Positions 9,225 through 17,857 are shown, counted from the stretch's first letter. The stretch: 64,000 nt of DNA from Methylibium petroleiphilum PM1 (GCF_000015725.1 NC_008826.1:434001-498000), one strand, 5' to 3'. The notes: a model not told the origin generated them from the letters alone. Program-made: numbers and translations.

Positions 9225-11447
9225 CTACCTGACGCGCCGATCCTCTGCATCGCCGGATGCTGTACCGTTGTTCAGCATCTGGAAGACGTACAGCGAAAGG
9301 TCCGCGACCAACCGGTCGTCGTGCGTACTGAGATCCAGGCCCGTCAGATCGGAGATTCGACCAAGCCGGTGTGCGACCGTCTTTCTGTGCACACCAAGCC
9401 TCTGCGACGCTGCTTCGTGTGAACAGTTCACGTCGAAGTAGACGCGCAGCGTCTGCAAGAAGAGGTCGCGCTGCTTCGGTTCCTCGTTCAGCAACTCACC
9501 AAGGTTCAGTTCCAGGAATCGCCGCATGCCGACATCATGGCGCAGACTCAGCAACATGCCGACTACGCCTGCACGGTCGTACACGACAGAGGCGGTCTTG
9601 CCCATCTGCCGTGAGACATCCAGCGCGATCTGCGCCTCCCGGTATGCGATTGCGAGAGCACGGGGAACGTGGCAGCGGCTGCTCCCACCCACCACAACCT
9701 GGCGTCCACCAAGACCGTCGCTGATGGCTTCTGCGAGACCCTTAGCAAATCGTTCGGCATCGTCGAGCGCCTGATCGGAACACAACACGGCGATCGAGAT
9801 GCCCTGCAATGCGATCGCGCGCGCCTTCTCGCCACGTACGGTCTCCACTGCACGTGTGATCTTCTGCCGAAGGATAGAGCCCGAGCTCTGCGCAGATCCC
9901 GGAACCGTGGCGCCGAGTTCGCAGAGGTAGAGCCGCATCGGGCCCTCCAGATCCAGCTTGAGATCTGCCGCGCGGTCGATGGCCGCTGCACGTGCGGTCT
10001 CATCCGCGCGCAGCAAATCCCACAACGTTGCGTCGATCGACTCCGATCGTGCTCGGCTCGCCGATCGCTGTTCCAGCCGCTGCAAAGCAGCGATGACCGC
10101 AACTTGCGTGAGTGTCAACTCGATGAGCTCCGAGCGATGCGCGTCTTCGAGCGTTCCGAGGATCCAGGCCACCGCCTCGCCCTCGACAAAGATGGGTTGA
10201 ACTCGCCAGGACAAGCCGCCCTGGGTCATCGACAGCCCCGCGGTGGCGACGCCTTGCGCGACGACGGCGGCGGCCACAGCAGCGACTAGGCCATGCGCCC
10301 GGTCACTACCACTCCATGCCAACAGTGTGCCGTCTCTGTCGATGATGGCCACGTCCGTCTTCAGCGTCGTGGACGTGGTAGAAACGATCGCATTCAATCC
10401 GGTGCCTTGGAGCAGCAGCAGCATGAGTGTCTGCGTGAGGCTTGAGACGCTGCGCACGACGTCGAAGCGCTGGTTGAGCGCTTCGTGCGCCTGCCCCAAC
10501 TCCTCGACCATGCGGCGTTGCCCGGCGTAGAGCTCCGCGTTCTCTAGGGCGATCGATGTCAGGTTCGCAAGCGCTGTCAGCCGGGTCGTGTCCTGTGGCG
10601 TGAATGTCGAGGGTCGACGACGCCAGACTTCCAGCACGCCGATGATGTCGTCGCGTCCGAGCAGAGGGGCCGCCGACGCCGAGCGAACGAGTTCGGCCTC
10701 GGCTAGGTGGAAGAAGTCGCGGCTGATGGCTTCGCTGGTGACATAGTCCTCGACCGAAGCTGGCTTGCGGTGTGCTAGGACGAGCCCGGCCAACCCCTGC
10801 CCGGGTCCCATCTGCAGGTTCGCCGTTTCTGGCGAGCGGTTGCCGACGCAGCGGCGCATGACGATCTTGTCGTCCTCCCGCAACAGGACGCCGCAGATGT
10901 CCGCCGATAGCAGTTGCTTGGCCTCCTGCGTGATGAGCAGCAGGATCTCGCTCAGATCGTGGCTCTTGAGAATGCGGGTGGCGACCCGTTGCAGCGCCTG
11001 CACTTCGTCGAGGTTCTGGACGGCGATCCGCTGACGCTCACAGGTCTGTATAGCAAGCGCAAAGAACTTGCAGAACACGCCCAGATAGTCCGAGGCTTCG
11101 ATCGTGACGGGATCACCCTCGATCAGCAGAGCGAGCGCGCCGGGCGCAACCGGGACAAACACGCCCCTCCCCACCCGCAGCGGAGCTTCGTGCGTCTCCA
11201 GTCCTCCGGGAAGATCCAGACCCGGTGTGTCGCCAACATGTTCCAGCATTGACGGGGCATACCAGGCGCCGCCAGTGCGCAGAATGACACGCCCGCGGGC
11301 GCCAGGGAGCAGTTCGGCGACAGCCCGTTCGGCCTCTGCGAGCACGAGGTCGTACTGCCCACGGGCCGCGGCAGTCGAGATCGGCTCGAGAGCGCCCGCC
11401 AGTGCGCCTGCCATCAGCGTTGTCTTGGAGGTGAATCGACTTCCCAT
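9225..11447 (-). CDS. GAF/PucR-type transcriptional regulator (BMC locus)
   Basis: A 740-aa regulator. It has an N-terminal ~150-residue domain, then a GAF domain (about 165-310, beginning VATRILKSHDLSEILLLITQEAKQ), a second sensory region, a GGDEF-like CdaR segment, and a C-terminal PucR helix-turn-helix (CSHEAASQRLGVHRKTVAHRLGRI). The family activates catabolic operons in response to metabolites. It ends the leftward BMC gene run and follows the alcohol dehydrogenase by 34 bp, so it may be co-transcribed and autoregulated. A paralogue with the same architecture sits at 50800-53130 beside the second, decayed locus. The effector is unknown. Confidence 0.88.
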   Translation of the reverse strand: MGSRFTSKTTLMAGALAGALEPISTAAARGQYDLVLAEAERAVAELLPGARGRVILRTGGAWYAPSMLEHVGDTPGLDLPGGLETHEAPLRVGRGVFVPVAPGALALLIEGDPVTIEASDYLGVFCKFFALAIQTCERQRIAVQNLDEVQALQRVATRILKSHDLSEILLLITQEAKQLLSADICGVLLREDDKIVMRRCVGNRSPETANLQMGPGQGLAGLVLAHRKPASVEDYVTSEAISRDFFHLAEAELVRSASAAPLLGRDDIIGVLEVWRRRPSTFTPQDTTRLTALANLTSIALENAELYAGQRRMVEELGQAHEALNQRFDVVRSVSSLTQTLMLLLLQGTGLNAIVSTTSTTLKTDVAIIDRDGTLLAWSGSDRAHGLVAAVAAAVVAQGVATAGLSMTQGGLSWRVQPIFVEGEAVAWILGTLEDAHRSELIELTLTQVAVIAALQRLEQRSASRARSESIDATLWDLLRADETARAAAIDRAADLKLDLEGPMRLYLCELGATVPGSAQSSGSILRQKITRAVETVRGEKARAIALQGISIAVLCSDQALDDAERFAKGLAEAISDGLGGRQVVVGGSSRCHVPRALAIAYREAQIALDVSRQMGKTASVVYDRAGVVGMLLSLRHDVGMRRFLELNLGELLNEEPKQRDLFLQTLRVYFDVNCSHEAASQRLGVHRKTVAHRLGRISDLTGLDLSTHDDRLVADLSLYVFQMLNNGTASGDAEDRRVR

Positions 11448-11481
11448 GCCCCCGAGTCTGCGCCGCTATGCGCGCGCCAGA

Positions 11482-12519
11482 TCATGGGGTCATCACTGCC
11501 TTCAGGCGCTGCTGCTTGGCGAGCAGTTCGTACAGCGCCGGCGCGTCGGCCAGTCGGCCACGTGCGTCCACCACCACGGTGGGATCGAAGGCTCCGCTGG
11601 TGATCAGCCGCAACAGCTTGCGACGCAGCCGAATGCTGTCGCCGATAGCGAAGCTGAGGGTCATCTCGTCCTTGAACGCGCGGCCGACTGGAAAGGCCCA
11701 GCTTTCTGCTACGTGCGCGCCCACGGAGACGACGCGTCCGCGCGCGCGCGCCAGCGACATTGCGAAGTCGAGCGGGCCATTGCCGCCGACCGCCTCGACG
11801 ACGACCTCGGCACCGTCGCCATCCGTCAGTTTCCGCACCAGCGCCGCGGCGTCGTCCGGGTGCACGGCGACGGATCCCTGGGCAGTCGCGAACGCCCTGC
11901 GCGTTTCGTTGGGTTCGACCAGCACGACAATCCCCGCACCGGCCACCTGCGCCGACAATGCGGCGAGCTGGCCGACCGCGCCGCCGCCGATGACTACGAC
12001 GAAGTCCCCTGCTTGGGTGCTAGCGCGCTCGATCGCGACCCAGCCTGTGGCGAGGTTGTCACCCATCAGCAAGGCTGCTTCCGGTGCACACTGTTCCGGC
12101 AATTGGCCCAGGGTCTGGTCGGCAAACGGCACCCGGACGTACTCCGCTTGCGCTCCGGAGAGGCTGGGACCGAATGCGGTGCCCGTGCCGAAGAAGGCCC
12201 GCTCAGTGCACTGCCAGTGTTCGGCTCGATCGCACCAGCGGCACTGGCCGCAGGCAGTGAAATCAGAAGACATCACCTTGTCGCCCAAGCGAATTCGGTG
12301 AACTGCACGACCTACTTCCACGACCTCGCCAACGAATTCGTGCCCAACCACCGCACCCGGCGTGATGCCCGCGAAGTCGCCCTTCACTACATGCAAATCC
12401 GTGCCGCAGATGCCGGCGTGCGTGACCTTCACAATGGCATCAGTCGCCTCGACAATGTGCGGTTCTGGGACGTCGCTGACTTCAACGTGCCCGGGGCTCT
12501 TGTAGACGACGGCTCGCAT
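11482..12519 (-). CDS. Zinc-dependent alcohol dehydrogenase (MDR family)
   Basis: A 345-aa medium-chain dehydrogenase. Catalytic zinc ligands are in GICGTDLHVVKGDF and GHEFVGEV. The structural zinc lobe is the four-Cys pattern CGQCRWCDRAEHWQC. The Rossmann dinucleotide site is VVIGGGAVGQLAAL. It oxidises or reduces an alcohol/aldehyde pair with NAD(P)(H). At the end of a BMC gene run, its likely job is to recycle NADH by reducing part of the aldehyde, as EutG or PduQ does in known metabolosomes; that role is inferred. No encapsulation-type extension is evident. Substrate specificity cannot be read from the sequence. Confidence 0.9.
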   Translation of the reverse strand: MRAVVYKSPGHVEVSDVPEPHIVEATDAIVKVTHAGICGTDLHVVKGDFAGITPGAVVGHEFVGEVVEVGRAVHRIRLGDKVMSSDFTACGQCRWCDRAEHWQCTERAFFGTGTAFGPSLSGAQAEYVRVPFADQTLGQLPEQCAPEAALLMGDNLATGWVAIERASTQAGDFVVVIGGGAVGQLAALSAQVAGAGIVVLVEPNETRRAFATAQGSVAVHPDDAAALVRKLTDGDGAEVVVEAVGGNGPLDFAMSLARARGRVVSVGAHVAESWAFPVGRAFKDEMTLSFAIGDSIRLRRKLLRLITSGAFDPTVVVDARGRLADAPALYELLAKQQRLKAVMTP

Positions 12520-12596
12520 GAGAATTGTGGTCGACGCGGTATCCGCACTGGCCCCGACGATTCGAGAACGCCGGGACTGATTGTGGCCCAGGGGCC

Positions 12597-12726
12597 TCAG
12601 AATGCTTTCAGCAAGCGCAAATTGATGCGGTCCGACTCCTTCAGACCGTTGCGCATGGATAAGTCACGTCCATAGAGAGCTGCGAAGTGCCAGCCGGGCG
12701 CGAAGCCCCACCCGAAGCCGATATGC
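12597..12726 (-). pseudogene. Relic of an outer-membrane protein C-terminus
   Basis: The minus strand reads GWGFAPGWHFAALYGRD, then a tail ending RINLRLLKAF and a stop. This is nearly identical to the C-terminus of the outer-membrane protein entering at 63799-64000. The terminal Phe is typical of beta-barrel proteins. Only about 43 codons remain, cut off by unrelated sequence at about 12726. The copied block includes the degraded flanking hairpin near 12555. It marks one end of an old duplication or recombination that brackets the BMC-to-mutase region. Confidence 0.75.
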
Positions 12727-12834
12727 CATCAGCAGCAGCAGCAGCAGCATCGCCACCAGCGTCGGTGCTCTGATAAGTCCACCGAACTTTCGCTCAAGTG
12801 CTCCTTTGCAGCGAACCATCGGATCGTTTGTCAT
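12664..12834 (-). CDS. Small single-pass membrane protein, 3' end altered
   Basis: 56 aa from an ATG preceded by a strong AAAGGAGA site. Charged residues (MTNDPMVRCKGALERKFGG) precede one hydrophobic segment (PTLVAMLLLLLLMAYRL). The last ~20 residues run antiphase through the outer-membrane-protein relic, so the natural C-terminus has probably been replaced. It lies 37 bp after the lactate/malate-type dehydrogenase in the BMC run. A membrane peptide associated with the BMC operon is possible; no family is recognised. Confidence 0.5.
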   Translation of the reverse strand: MTNDPMVRCKGALERKFGGLIRAPTLVAMLLLLLLMAYRLRVGLRARLALRSSLWT

Positions 12835-12871
12835 GCTGTCTCCTTTCGGCCGCACGAACGCGCGGCCCAAA

Positions 12872-14170
12872 TCAGCAAGGGGCCGGGAGCTCGGCGATCC
12901 GCGCGGCGATCCGCGCGGCGGCGTCCTGCAACGCCTGCTGTTCTGCCGGCCGCAGCGTCAGCGGAACGATCTCCTTGAGACCGCGACGGTGCAGCCGCAC
13001 GGGCAGCCCGACACGCGTGTCCACCGCCCCATAGGCGCCGCGCGAGCGCACGCACGCGGCGATGACCTCGCCGCTGTCGCGCACCATCGCGCGCACCATC
13101 GTCACGGCCGATTCGGCGGGCGAGAAGTACGCACTGCCCTTTTGCAGCAGCTTGACGACCTCGCCACCCGACTCCCGTGCCCGCTCGACCAGGGCCTTGA
13201 GCGTCTCGGCGTCGAACATCGACTCGATCGGTCGGTCGCCGACGAAGGCCTGGCTGAGCGGGATCACCATCTCGGGACCGTGACTGCCCAGCGCGACGGC
13301 ACGGACCTCCTGCGGTCGCGCCTTGCCCGTCAGGCCGACGAGCGCGCAGAAACGCGCCGAGTCCAGCACACCCGCCATGCCGAGCACGCGCTCTTCCGGG
13401 AAGCCGGTCTGCTGCGCGGCCAAGTGCGTCATTTCCTCGAGCGGATTGCTCACGATCACGAGCGTCGAGTTCGGCGCATGCGTGCGGATGCCGCGGCACA
13501 CCGACGTCATGATCTCGGCATTCACCACCGTCAGGTCGGTCCGGCTCATGCCCGGCTGGCGCGGCTTGCCGGCAGTGATGACGATGTACTCGGCCCCGGC
13601 CAGTGCTACGAGGTCATCGCTGCCCGACAGCCGCGTGGAGAAGCCGTACAGGCCGGCGCCATGCCACATGTCCAGTGCGAGCCCGGCCGCCAGCCCCGGC
13701 ACCACGTCGACAAGCGCCACCTCCGAGAAGAGATCGCTTTCGGCCAGGCGCAGGGCTGTCATTGCGCCCACGTGGCCGGCCCCGACCACGCCCGCCTTGG
13801 GCCGCCCGTCGACCGCTCGGGAAGATTGTGCACTCGGCCCCAACGCGTTGCGGCGATAAAGAGCACCCGACGGCGGCAGCGCCAGCGGCCGAGAACCCGT
13901 GGCGGCGGGCGGCGCGACCGGAGTCGCCGGGCGTGCAGCGGGCACGGGTGCAGGGGCCGGAGCGGCAAGCGGCGACTTCACGACTGGAGCCGAAGTCGAC
14001 GTGGGCGAGGCAGATGGCGTCGATACGCCAGATGACAAACCTGCGGCCTCGACGACGATGCCGAGCTCCCGGGCCCGATCTCGGGCCAGCGGCGTCAGGC
14101 GATCCCCTGCGGCGAGGATCAGCTTGCCACCTGCGGCTTCGACGTCGGCGGCAGTCAGCATGCGGGCCAT
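12872..14170 (-). CDS. Lactate/malate-type dehydrogenase with BMC-style N-terminal extension
   Basis: 432 aa from an ATG that overlaps the upstream stop (TGATG). Residues ~1-42 (LTAADVEAAGGKLILAAGD, then RLTPLARDRARELGIVVE) resemble short modules seen in other BMC proteins. A ~75-residue Pro/Ala/Ser-rich linker follows. The rest is an LDH/MDH domain with NAD site GVVGAGHVGA, substrate loop GKPRQPGMSR, a SNPLEEM block and the catalytic His in ALGSHGPEM. The MDH-like Arg-rich loop suggests a 2-hydroxyacid or dicarboxylate-like substrate. An extension plus flexible linker is typical of cargo targeted to a shell. Targeting and substrate are inferences. Confidence 0.85.
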   Translation of the reverse strand: MARMLTAADVEAAGGKLILAAGDRLTPLARDRARELGIVVEAAGLSSGVSTPSASPTSTSAPVVKSPLAAPAPAPVPAARPATPVAPPAATGSRPLALPPSGALYRRNALGPSAQSSRAVDGRPKAGVVGAGHVGAMTALRLAESDLFSEVALVDVVPGLAAGLALDMWHGAGLYGFSTRLSGSDDLVALAGAEYIVITAGKPRQPGMSRTDLTVVNAEIMTSVCRGIRTHAPNSTLVIVSNPLEEMTHLAAQQTGFPEERVLGMAGVLDSARFCALVGLTGKARPQEVRAVALGSHGPEMVIPLSQAFVGDRPIESMFDAETLKALVERARESGGEVVKLLQKGSAYFSPAESAVTMVRAMVRDSGEVIAACVRSRGAYGAVDTRVGLPVRLHRRGLKEIVPLTLRPAEQQALQDAAARIAARIAELPAPC

Positions 14171-14787
14171 CACTTGCCCTCCAGCTGCTCGATGCAAGCG
14201 ATGGCCGCGGTAGCCGCCGCCTGCACGTCGCTCTCGGTGCCGGAAATGAACAACCGCCCGAACCGGCCCAGTGCGCGCACTTCCACGATGCTGATGTCGG
14301 CCGCCTTCTCGGCTTCGTTGGCGGCCAGCGAGACATAGGCGGCCGGAGACACCTCGAGCACGTACAGGCTTTGGCCGGGAATGAGCAGGTTGCCCTTGCG
14401 CCACTTGTTGATCAGCTGAGCCTGGTACGGATTGACGTTCGTCACGAACATCGACGAGGCGACCTTGGGTTTGACCCGGTCCGCCTCGGTGAGCCTCAGG
14501 TGCTCGAGCACGGCGGCTCCGGCCGCAAGCACCTCCGCCTGAGTACGCGAGTGGATCTCGAGTAGCCCGAACTCGCGCTCGACGACCTGAAGCGCAGGCC
14601 GGACATCGGCCGCCTTGAGAGCAATGTCGGCGCAGCGGAAGATCTCGTTGCCCGGCGCGACCTCGATGTAAAGCTCGGACATGCCGGCGATGGGCACGTC
14701 GCCTTGGCAGGTGGAGGCAACATGCGCCGCCGCCTGCGGCTGCATGCGGTCGACGAAGGCGTAGGTGCGCAGTTGAAAGTTGTCCAT
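14170..14787 (-). CDS. BMC-T shell protein (tandem BMC domains)
   Basis: A 205-aa tandem-domain shell protein that should form a trimeric pseudohexamer tile. The first domain contains ELYIEVAPGNEIFRCADIAL and REFGLLEIHS. The second contains LYVLEVSPAAYVSLAANEAEK and GRFGRLFISG. The length suits a permuted-type BMC-T. In the operon it follows the EutJ-like gene by 3 bp and overlaps the dehydrogenase start. Such tiles often carry gated central pores; the pore loop cannot be assigned confidently here. Confidence 0.85.
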   Translation of the reverse strand: MDNFQLRTYAFVDRMQPQAAAHVASTCQGDVPIAGMSELYIEVAPGNEIFRCADIALKAADVRPALQVVEREFGLLEIHSRTQAEVLAAGAAVLEHLRLTEADRVKPKVASSMFVTNVNPYQAQLINKWRKGNLLIPGQSLYVLEVSPAAYVSLAANEAEKAADISIVEVRALGRFGRLFISGTESDVQAAATAAIACIEQLEGK

Positions 14788-14790
14788 GGC

Positions 14791-15615
14791 TCAGCTCAGT
14801 GCAATTCCAAAGGGAGTGATCAGCTCGGCGTGTTCATAGCCCTGGACCTTCCAGCCTAGATATCGCGCGATAACGGCATCGGCGCCGGGGATCTGCAGGG
14901 CGCCGCCTGCCAGGTAGACGGTACCGGGGTCCTGTCCGGCGCATTGGCGCCGGACGGACTCGGCGACGCGCTCGATGCCCGGACGCAGCAGTTGCATGAC
15001 TTCTGCACCGTGCTCGCGCTTGTGCACCTCGGCGACCTCGACAGGAAGCTTCAGTGCGCCGGCGAGGATCAGATCGAGGTGATGGCCGCCACCTGCGAAG
15101 TCGCTCAGGGTGGCGAGTTCGCCGCCACGGAAGACGCCGACGCCGGTCGAGCCGCCACCCACGTCCACGACCGCACCATCTTTGACTTGCAGGATGGCGT
15201 TCGCCGCAGTGACCTCGTCGACGAGGCTGCGACAGTCGATCCCCGCCTGCTGCAGCACGAAGGCACAGGCACGGCAGTCACTCACCGGCACTGCCGGCGG
15301 ATGCGCGGTTGCCGCTGCTTCGATCTCCATCCCGAGTGCCGCTTCACTGCTGGCCTTCAGCTGCCGTACCGCCTGCACTGCGCCATGAAAGTCGACCACG
15401 ACTCCGTCGCGGACGACCTGGGCGCTGATGAAATCCCAGTACACAGGCTCACCCTGCGCGTCCACGGCAGCGATCACGACGGTCGCCGTGCCGAGGTCCA
15501 CCCCGAAGCGCAGCGGCACCTGCGGCGTCGACGGTTCGCGCAGACGCGCAGCGGCGCCGTCCAGGAAGCGCTGCACACGCGCCAAGCCAGTGTCGGTCTG
15601 GGTTCGCATGAGCAT
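14791..15615 (-). CDS. eutJ: EutJ-like actin/Hsp70-fold protein
   Basis: 274 aa with the actin-ATPase fold of EutJ, a chaperone-like protein of ethanolamine-type BMC operons whose exact role is unsettled. Nucleotide-binding phosphate-1 loop is RFGVDLGTATVVIAAVDAQG near residues 40-60. Phosphate-2 loop is AVVDVGGGSTGVGVF near residue 150. A third Gly-rich block is VYLAGGALQIPG near residue 235. It starts directly after the aldehyde dehydrogenase stop (TAGATG). The name marks the family only; no ethanolamine lyase is present. Confidence 0.88.
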   Translation of the reverse strand: MLMRTQTDTGLARVQRFLDGAAARLREPSTPQVPLRFGVDLGTATVVIAAVDAQGEPVYWDFISAQVVRDGVVVDFHGAVQAVRQLKASSEAALGMEIEAAATAHPPAVPVSDCRACAFVLQQAGIDCRSLVDEVTAANAILQVKDGAVVDVGGGSTGVGVFRGGELATLSDFAGGGHHLDLILAGALKLPVEVAEVHKREHGAEVMQLLRPGIERVAESVRRQCAGQDPGTVYLAGGALQIPGADAVIARYLGWKVQGYEHAELITPFGIALS

Positions 15616-17013
15616 CTACAGCCCCATCGTCGGCAGGTAGATGTCGCGCCAGGGGCGGTTCTGGTGGGCGACGCGCTTGATGTTAATGAGATGCATCGGC
15701 GTGACGTTGTCCGACACGATCGAGCCACTCCACGTGCCCGTGCCCAGCATGAACGACGGATCGGTGCCGGCGCTGAAGCCCATGCCGCCGAGTAGGCTCG
15801 GCGTGTTGACGACGATGCGCGAGGCTGGCAGGTCCGACATGCGCGCCACCATCTCCGCGTCCTGGCCGTGCAGACCGAGCGTGTGGCCCTCACCGCCGAA
15901 GGCCAGCACCTCGCGGCAGCGCTGATGTGCGGCGCCAAGATCGCGTGTCCGATAGAACGACAGCACGGGTCCGAGGATCTCGGCTGACAGCGGTGTCTGC
16001 GGACCCACGTCGTCCAGCGCGGCGCCGAGCACCTTCGTCCCGGGTGGCACGGTCATGCCGATGCGCCGGGCCAGCTCGGTCGCGGTCTGACCCACAGCCT
16101 CCGGATTGAGCGCCCCGCGCCCGATAAACAGCAGCTCGGTCAGCCGGCGCTGCTGCTCGGCGTCGAGGAACACGGTGCCATGCTGCTCGAAGGCCTTGAT
16201 GGCAGCGTCGGCGATCGGCTCATCGAGCACCACCGACTGCTCCGCAACGCAGGCGGTGCCGTTGTCGAACGACTTCGACGTGATGACCATCAGCGCCGCT
16301 TCCGACACGTCCGCCACCGAACGATGGATGTAGACCGGGACGTTGCCGGCGCCGACGGCCAGCGTAGGCTTGCCCGAGGAGTAGGCAGCCCGGACCATCG
16401 CAGCCCCGCCGGTCGCCATAACGAGCGCGGTGTCGCGGTGCGCCATCAGCTCGCGCGTGGCGGGCAGCTGGCCGCCAGACAGGCACTGCAGCAGGCCGAT
16501 CGGCGCGCCGGCGCGCTCGGCCGCCTCGGCCATGATCTCCACGGTCCGCACGCAGCACTTCGCCGCCCGCGGATGCGGCGCGCAGACGATCGCGTTGCCC
16601 GCCTTGACCGCCGCCAGGCACTTGAAGATCGTCGTCGAGGTGGGATTGGTCACCGGGATGATCGCGGCGATCACGCCCATGGGCGCACCGATCGCCGTCA
16701 CGCGTGCCACCTCGTCGGTCCACAGCACGCCCAAAGTGCGCATCTTCTTCATCGCATGCGCGCAGAACTTGGCGTTGTAGAGGTTCTTGAGGATCTTGTG
16801 CTCGTACACCCCGTAGCCGGTCTCGTCGACTGCCAAGCGCGCCAGTTCCGCCGCCGCCGCCTCTGCAGCCTGGCCCATGGCATCGACGATTCGGTCGGCC
16901 TGCTCCTGGGTGACACCCTGGAAGGACTCGAAGGCTTGGCGGGAGAGCTGCGCTTTGGTGCGCGCCTCGCCGATCGCCACGAGTTCTGGATCTAGAAGGT
17001 TGAAGTCGGTCAC
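15616..17013 (-). CDS. CoA-acylating-type aldehyde dehydrogenase (PduP/EutE-like)
   Basis: 465 aa, the usual metabolosome core enzyme, converting an aldehyde to acyl-CoA with NAD. The catalytic Cys lies in FDNGTACVAEQSVV near residue 255. Other family blocks are IAAIIPVTNPTSTTIFK, MATGGAAMVRAAYSSGKP and GGMGFSAGTDPSFMLGTGTW. The start is taken as GTG at 17013, which gives MTDFNLLDPEL. There is no obvious N-terminal encapsulation helix with a linker as in PduP. It lies 4 bp after a 52-aa ORF and just before the EutJ-like gene. The aldehyde is unknown; no phosphotransacylase (PduL or PduS/EutD type) is seen, so CoA recycling is unexplained. Confidence 0.92.
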   Translation of the reverse strand: MTDFNLLDPELVAIGEARTKAQLSRQAFESFQGVTQEQADRIVDAMGQAAEAAAAELARLAVDETGYGVYEHKILKNLYNAKFCAHAMKKMRTLGVLWTDEVARVTAIGAPMGVIAAIIPVTNPTSTTIFKCLAAVKAGNAIVCAPHPRAAKCCVRTVEIMAEAAERAGAPIGLLQCLSGGQLPATRELMAHRDTALVMATGGAAMVRAAYSSGKPTLAVGAGNVPVYIHRSVADVSEAALMVITSKSFDNGTACVAEQSVVLDEPIADAAIKAFEQHGTVFLDAEQQRRLTELLFIGRGALNPEAVGQTATELARRIGMTVPPGTKVLGAALDDVGPQTPLSAEILGPVLSFYRTRDLGAAHQRCREVLAFGGEGHTLGLHGQDAEMVARMSDLPASRIVVNTPSLLGGMGFSAGTDPSFMLGTGTWSGSIVSDNVTPMHLINIKRVAHQNRPWRDIYLPTMGL

Positions 17014-17017
17014 ATCG

Positions 17018-17176
17018 TTACCTGCTGCTCGTCACCCGCTGCAACCCACGAAGCCGGGCGACGTCCTCGCGGATCAGGCCGCGGACGATCGCCTTGAACT
17101 TGTGGTCGTGGCAATGCCGTATCGCCCACAGGGTGCGCAGGCAGTCGCGCGCCCTTTCGCAAACGCTTGTCGCCAT
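17018..17176 (-). CDS. 52-aa Cys/His-containing protein in the BMC operon
   Basis: An unannotated-type small frame between BMC-H (12 bp away) and the aldehyde dehydrogenase (4 bp away). It reads MATSVCERARDCLRTLWAI, then RHCHDHKFKAIVRGLIREDV. Third codon positions are almost all G or C from codon 10 onward, unlike the alternative overlapping frame. It is in frame with the BMC-H stop, so it could also arise as a readthrough tail. The ribosome site is weak, suggesting translational coupling. It looks like one or two amphipathic helices with clustered Cys and His. Function unknown; an adaptor between shell and cargo is one guess. Confidence 0.5.
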   Translation of the reverse strand: MATSVCERARDCLRTLWAIRHCHDHKFKAIVRGLIREDVARLRGLQRVTSSR

Positions 17177-17188
17177 CACGCAAGCGCA

Positions 17189-17506
17189 TCAGCGCGGCTT
17201 GGGCAGGATGCCTTCGACGTCTTCGTGCGGGCGCGGGATCACGTGCACCGAGACAATCTCGCCGATCTTCCCGGCAGCGGCCGCGCCGGCATCGGTCGCG
17301 GCCTTCACCGCGCCGACGTCGCCGCGCACCATCACGGTAACAAGGCCGCCACCGATCTGCTCGCGCCCGACCAGCCGCACGTTGGCCGCCTTGACCATCG
17401 CGTCGGCGGCCTCGATCGCGCCGACCAGACCCTTGGTCTCGATCAGCCCGAGCGCGCCGCGCGGGCCGTCGTTGACCGCGCCGGTCGTGGTGGGGTTCGT
17501 TGCCAT
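17189..17506 (-). CDS. BMC-H shell protein
   Basis: 105 aa, a single-BMC-domain hexamer protein of the PduA/EutM type. The domain starts [21 protein letters not shown] and includes [36 protein letters not shown] and [15 protein letters not shown]. The N-terminal ~15 residues ([15 protein letters not shown]) are a short polar extension. It follows the BMC-P gene by 39 bp and is likely translated from the same leftward transcript. A second BMC-H is at 23289-23591 and a relic of a third is at 50563-50796. Confidence 0.95.
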   Translation of the reverse strand: MATNPTTTGAVNDGPRGALGLIETKGLVGAIEAADAMVKAANVRLVGREQIGGGLVTVMVRGDVGAVKAATDAGAAAAGKIGEIVSVHVIPRPHEDVEGILPKPR

Positions 17507-17545
17507 TTCAGTATCTCCTTCGGGGGTTGAAAGTGCGCCAGCGGC

Positions 17546-17857
17546 CTAGCGCTTCTGGAAAGTGGTTTCGCCGTCGAACTGAACCGAGTCGACAATCGCG
17601 ATGACGGCGGCGTCGGTGGGAGCGTTGTGTCCGTCCGAATCGACGCGCGCGGCGCTGCCCAGCGTCACGAGCACGATTTCTCCAACGCCGGCACCGGCCA
17701 GGTCGATCGCGACGTAGGTGGACGACGGTTCGACGCCGTCGGCGTCGTCCTGCGGTGCCGAGGCCCGCACCGGCTCGACCAACAGAAGCTTGTGCGATGC
17801 CAGACCGGCGGCCTTGATCGATGCGACAACGTTGCCGCGAACGCGAGCCAGCTGCAT
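17546..17857 (-). CDS. BMC-P vertex protein (EutN/CcmL family)
   Basis: 103 aa from the ATG at 17857 (MQLARVRGNVVASIKA). BMC-P pentamers cap the shell vertices. Family features are the N-terminal beta strand RVRGNVVASIK, LASHKLLLVEPV, the central AIDLAGAGVGEIVLVTLGSAAR and the C-terminal AVIAIVDSVQFDGE. It is first in the leftward BMC arm, facing the AttH-like gene across a 200-bp divergent promoter region. A stop- and frameshift-bearing copy lies at 40042-40357. Confidence 0.93.
   Translation of the reverse strand: MQLARVRGNVVASIKAAGLASHKLLLVEPVRASAPQDDADGVEPSSTYVAIDLAGAGVGEIVLVTLGSAARVDSDGHNAPTDAAVIAIVDSVQFDGETTFQKR

Noticed and set aside
17128-17189. Alternative 59-aa ORF overlapping both BMC-H and the aldehyde dehydrogenase
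   Set aside because: Arg/Pro/Gly-rich with poor third-position bias; the 52-aa frame in the same place is far more protein-like.
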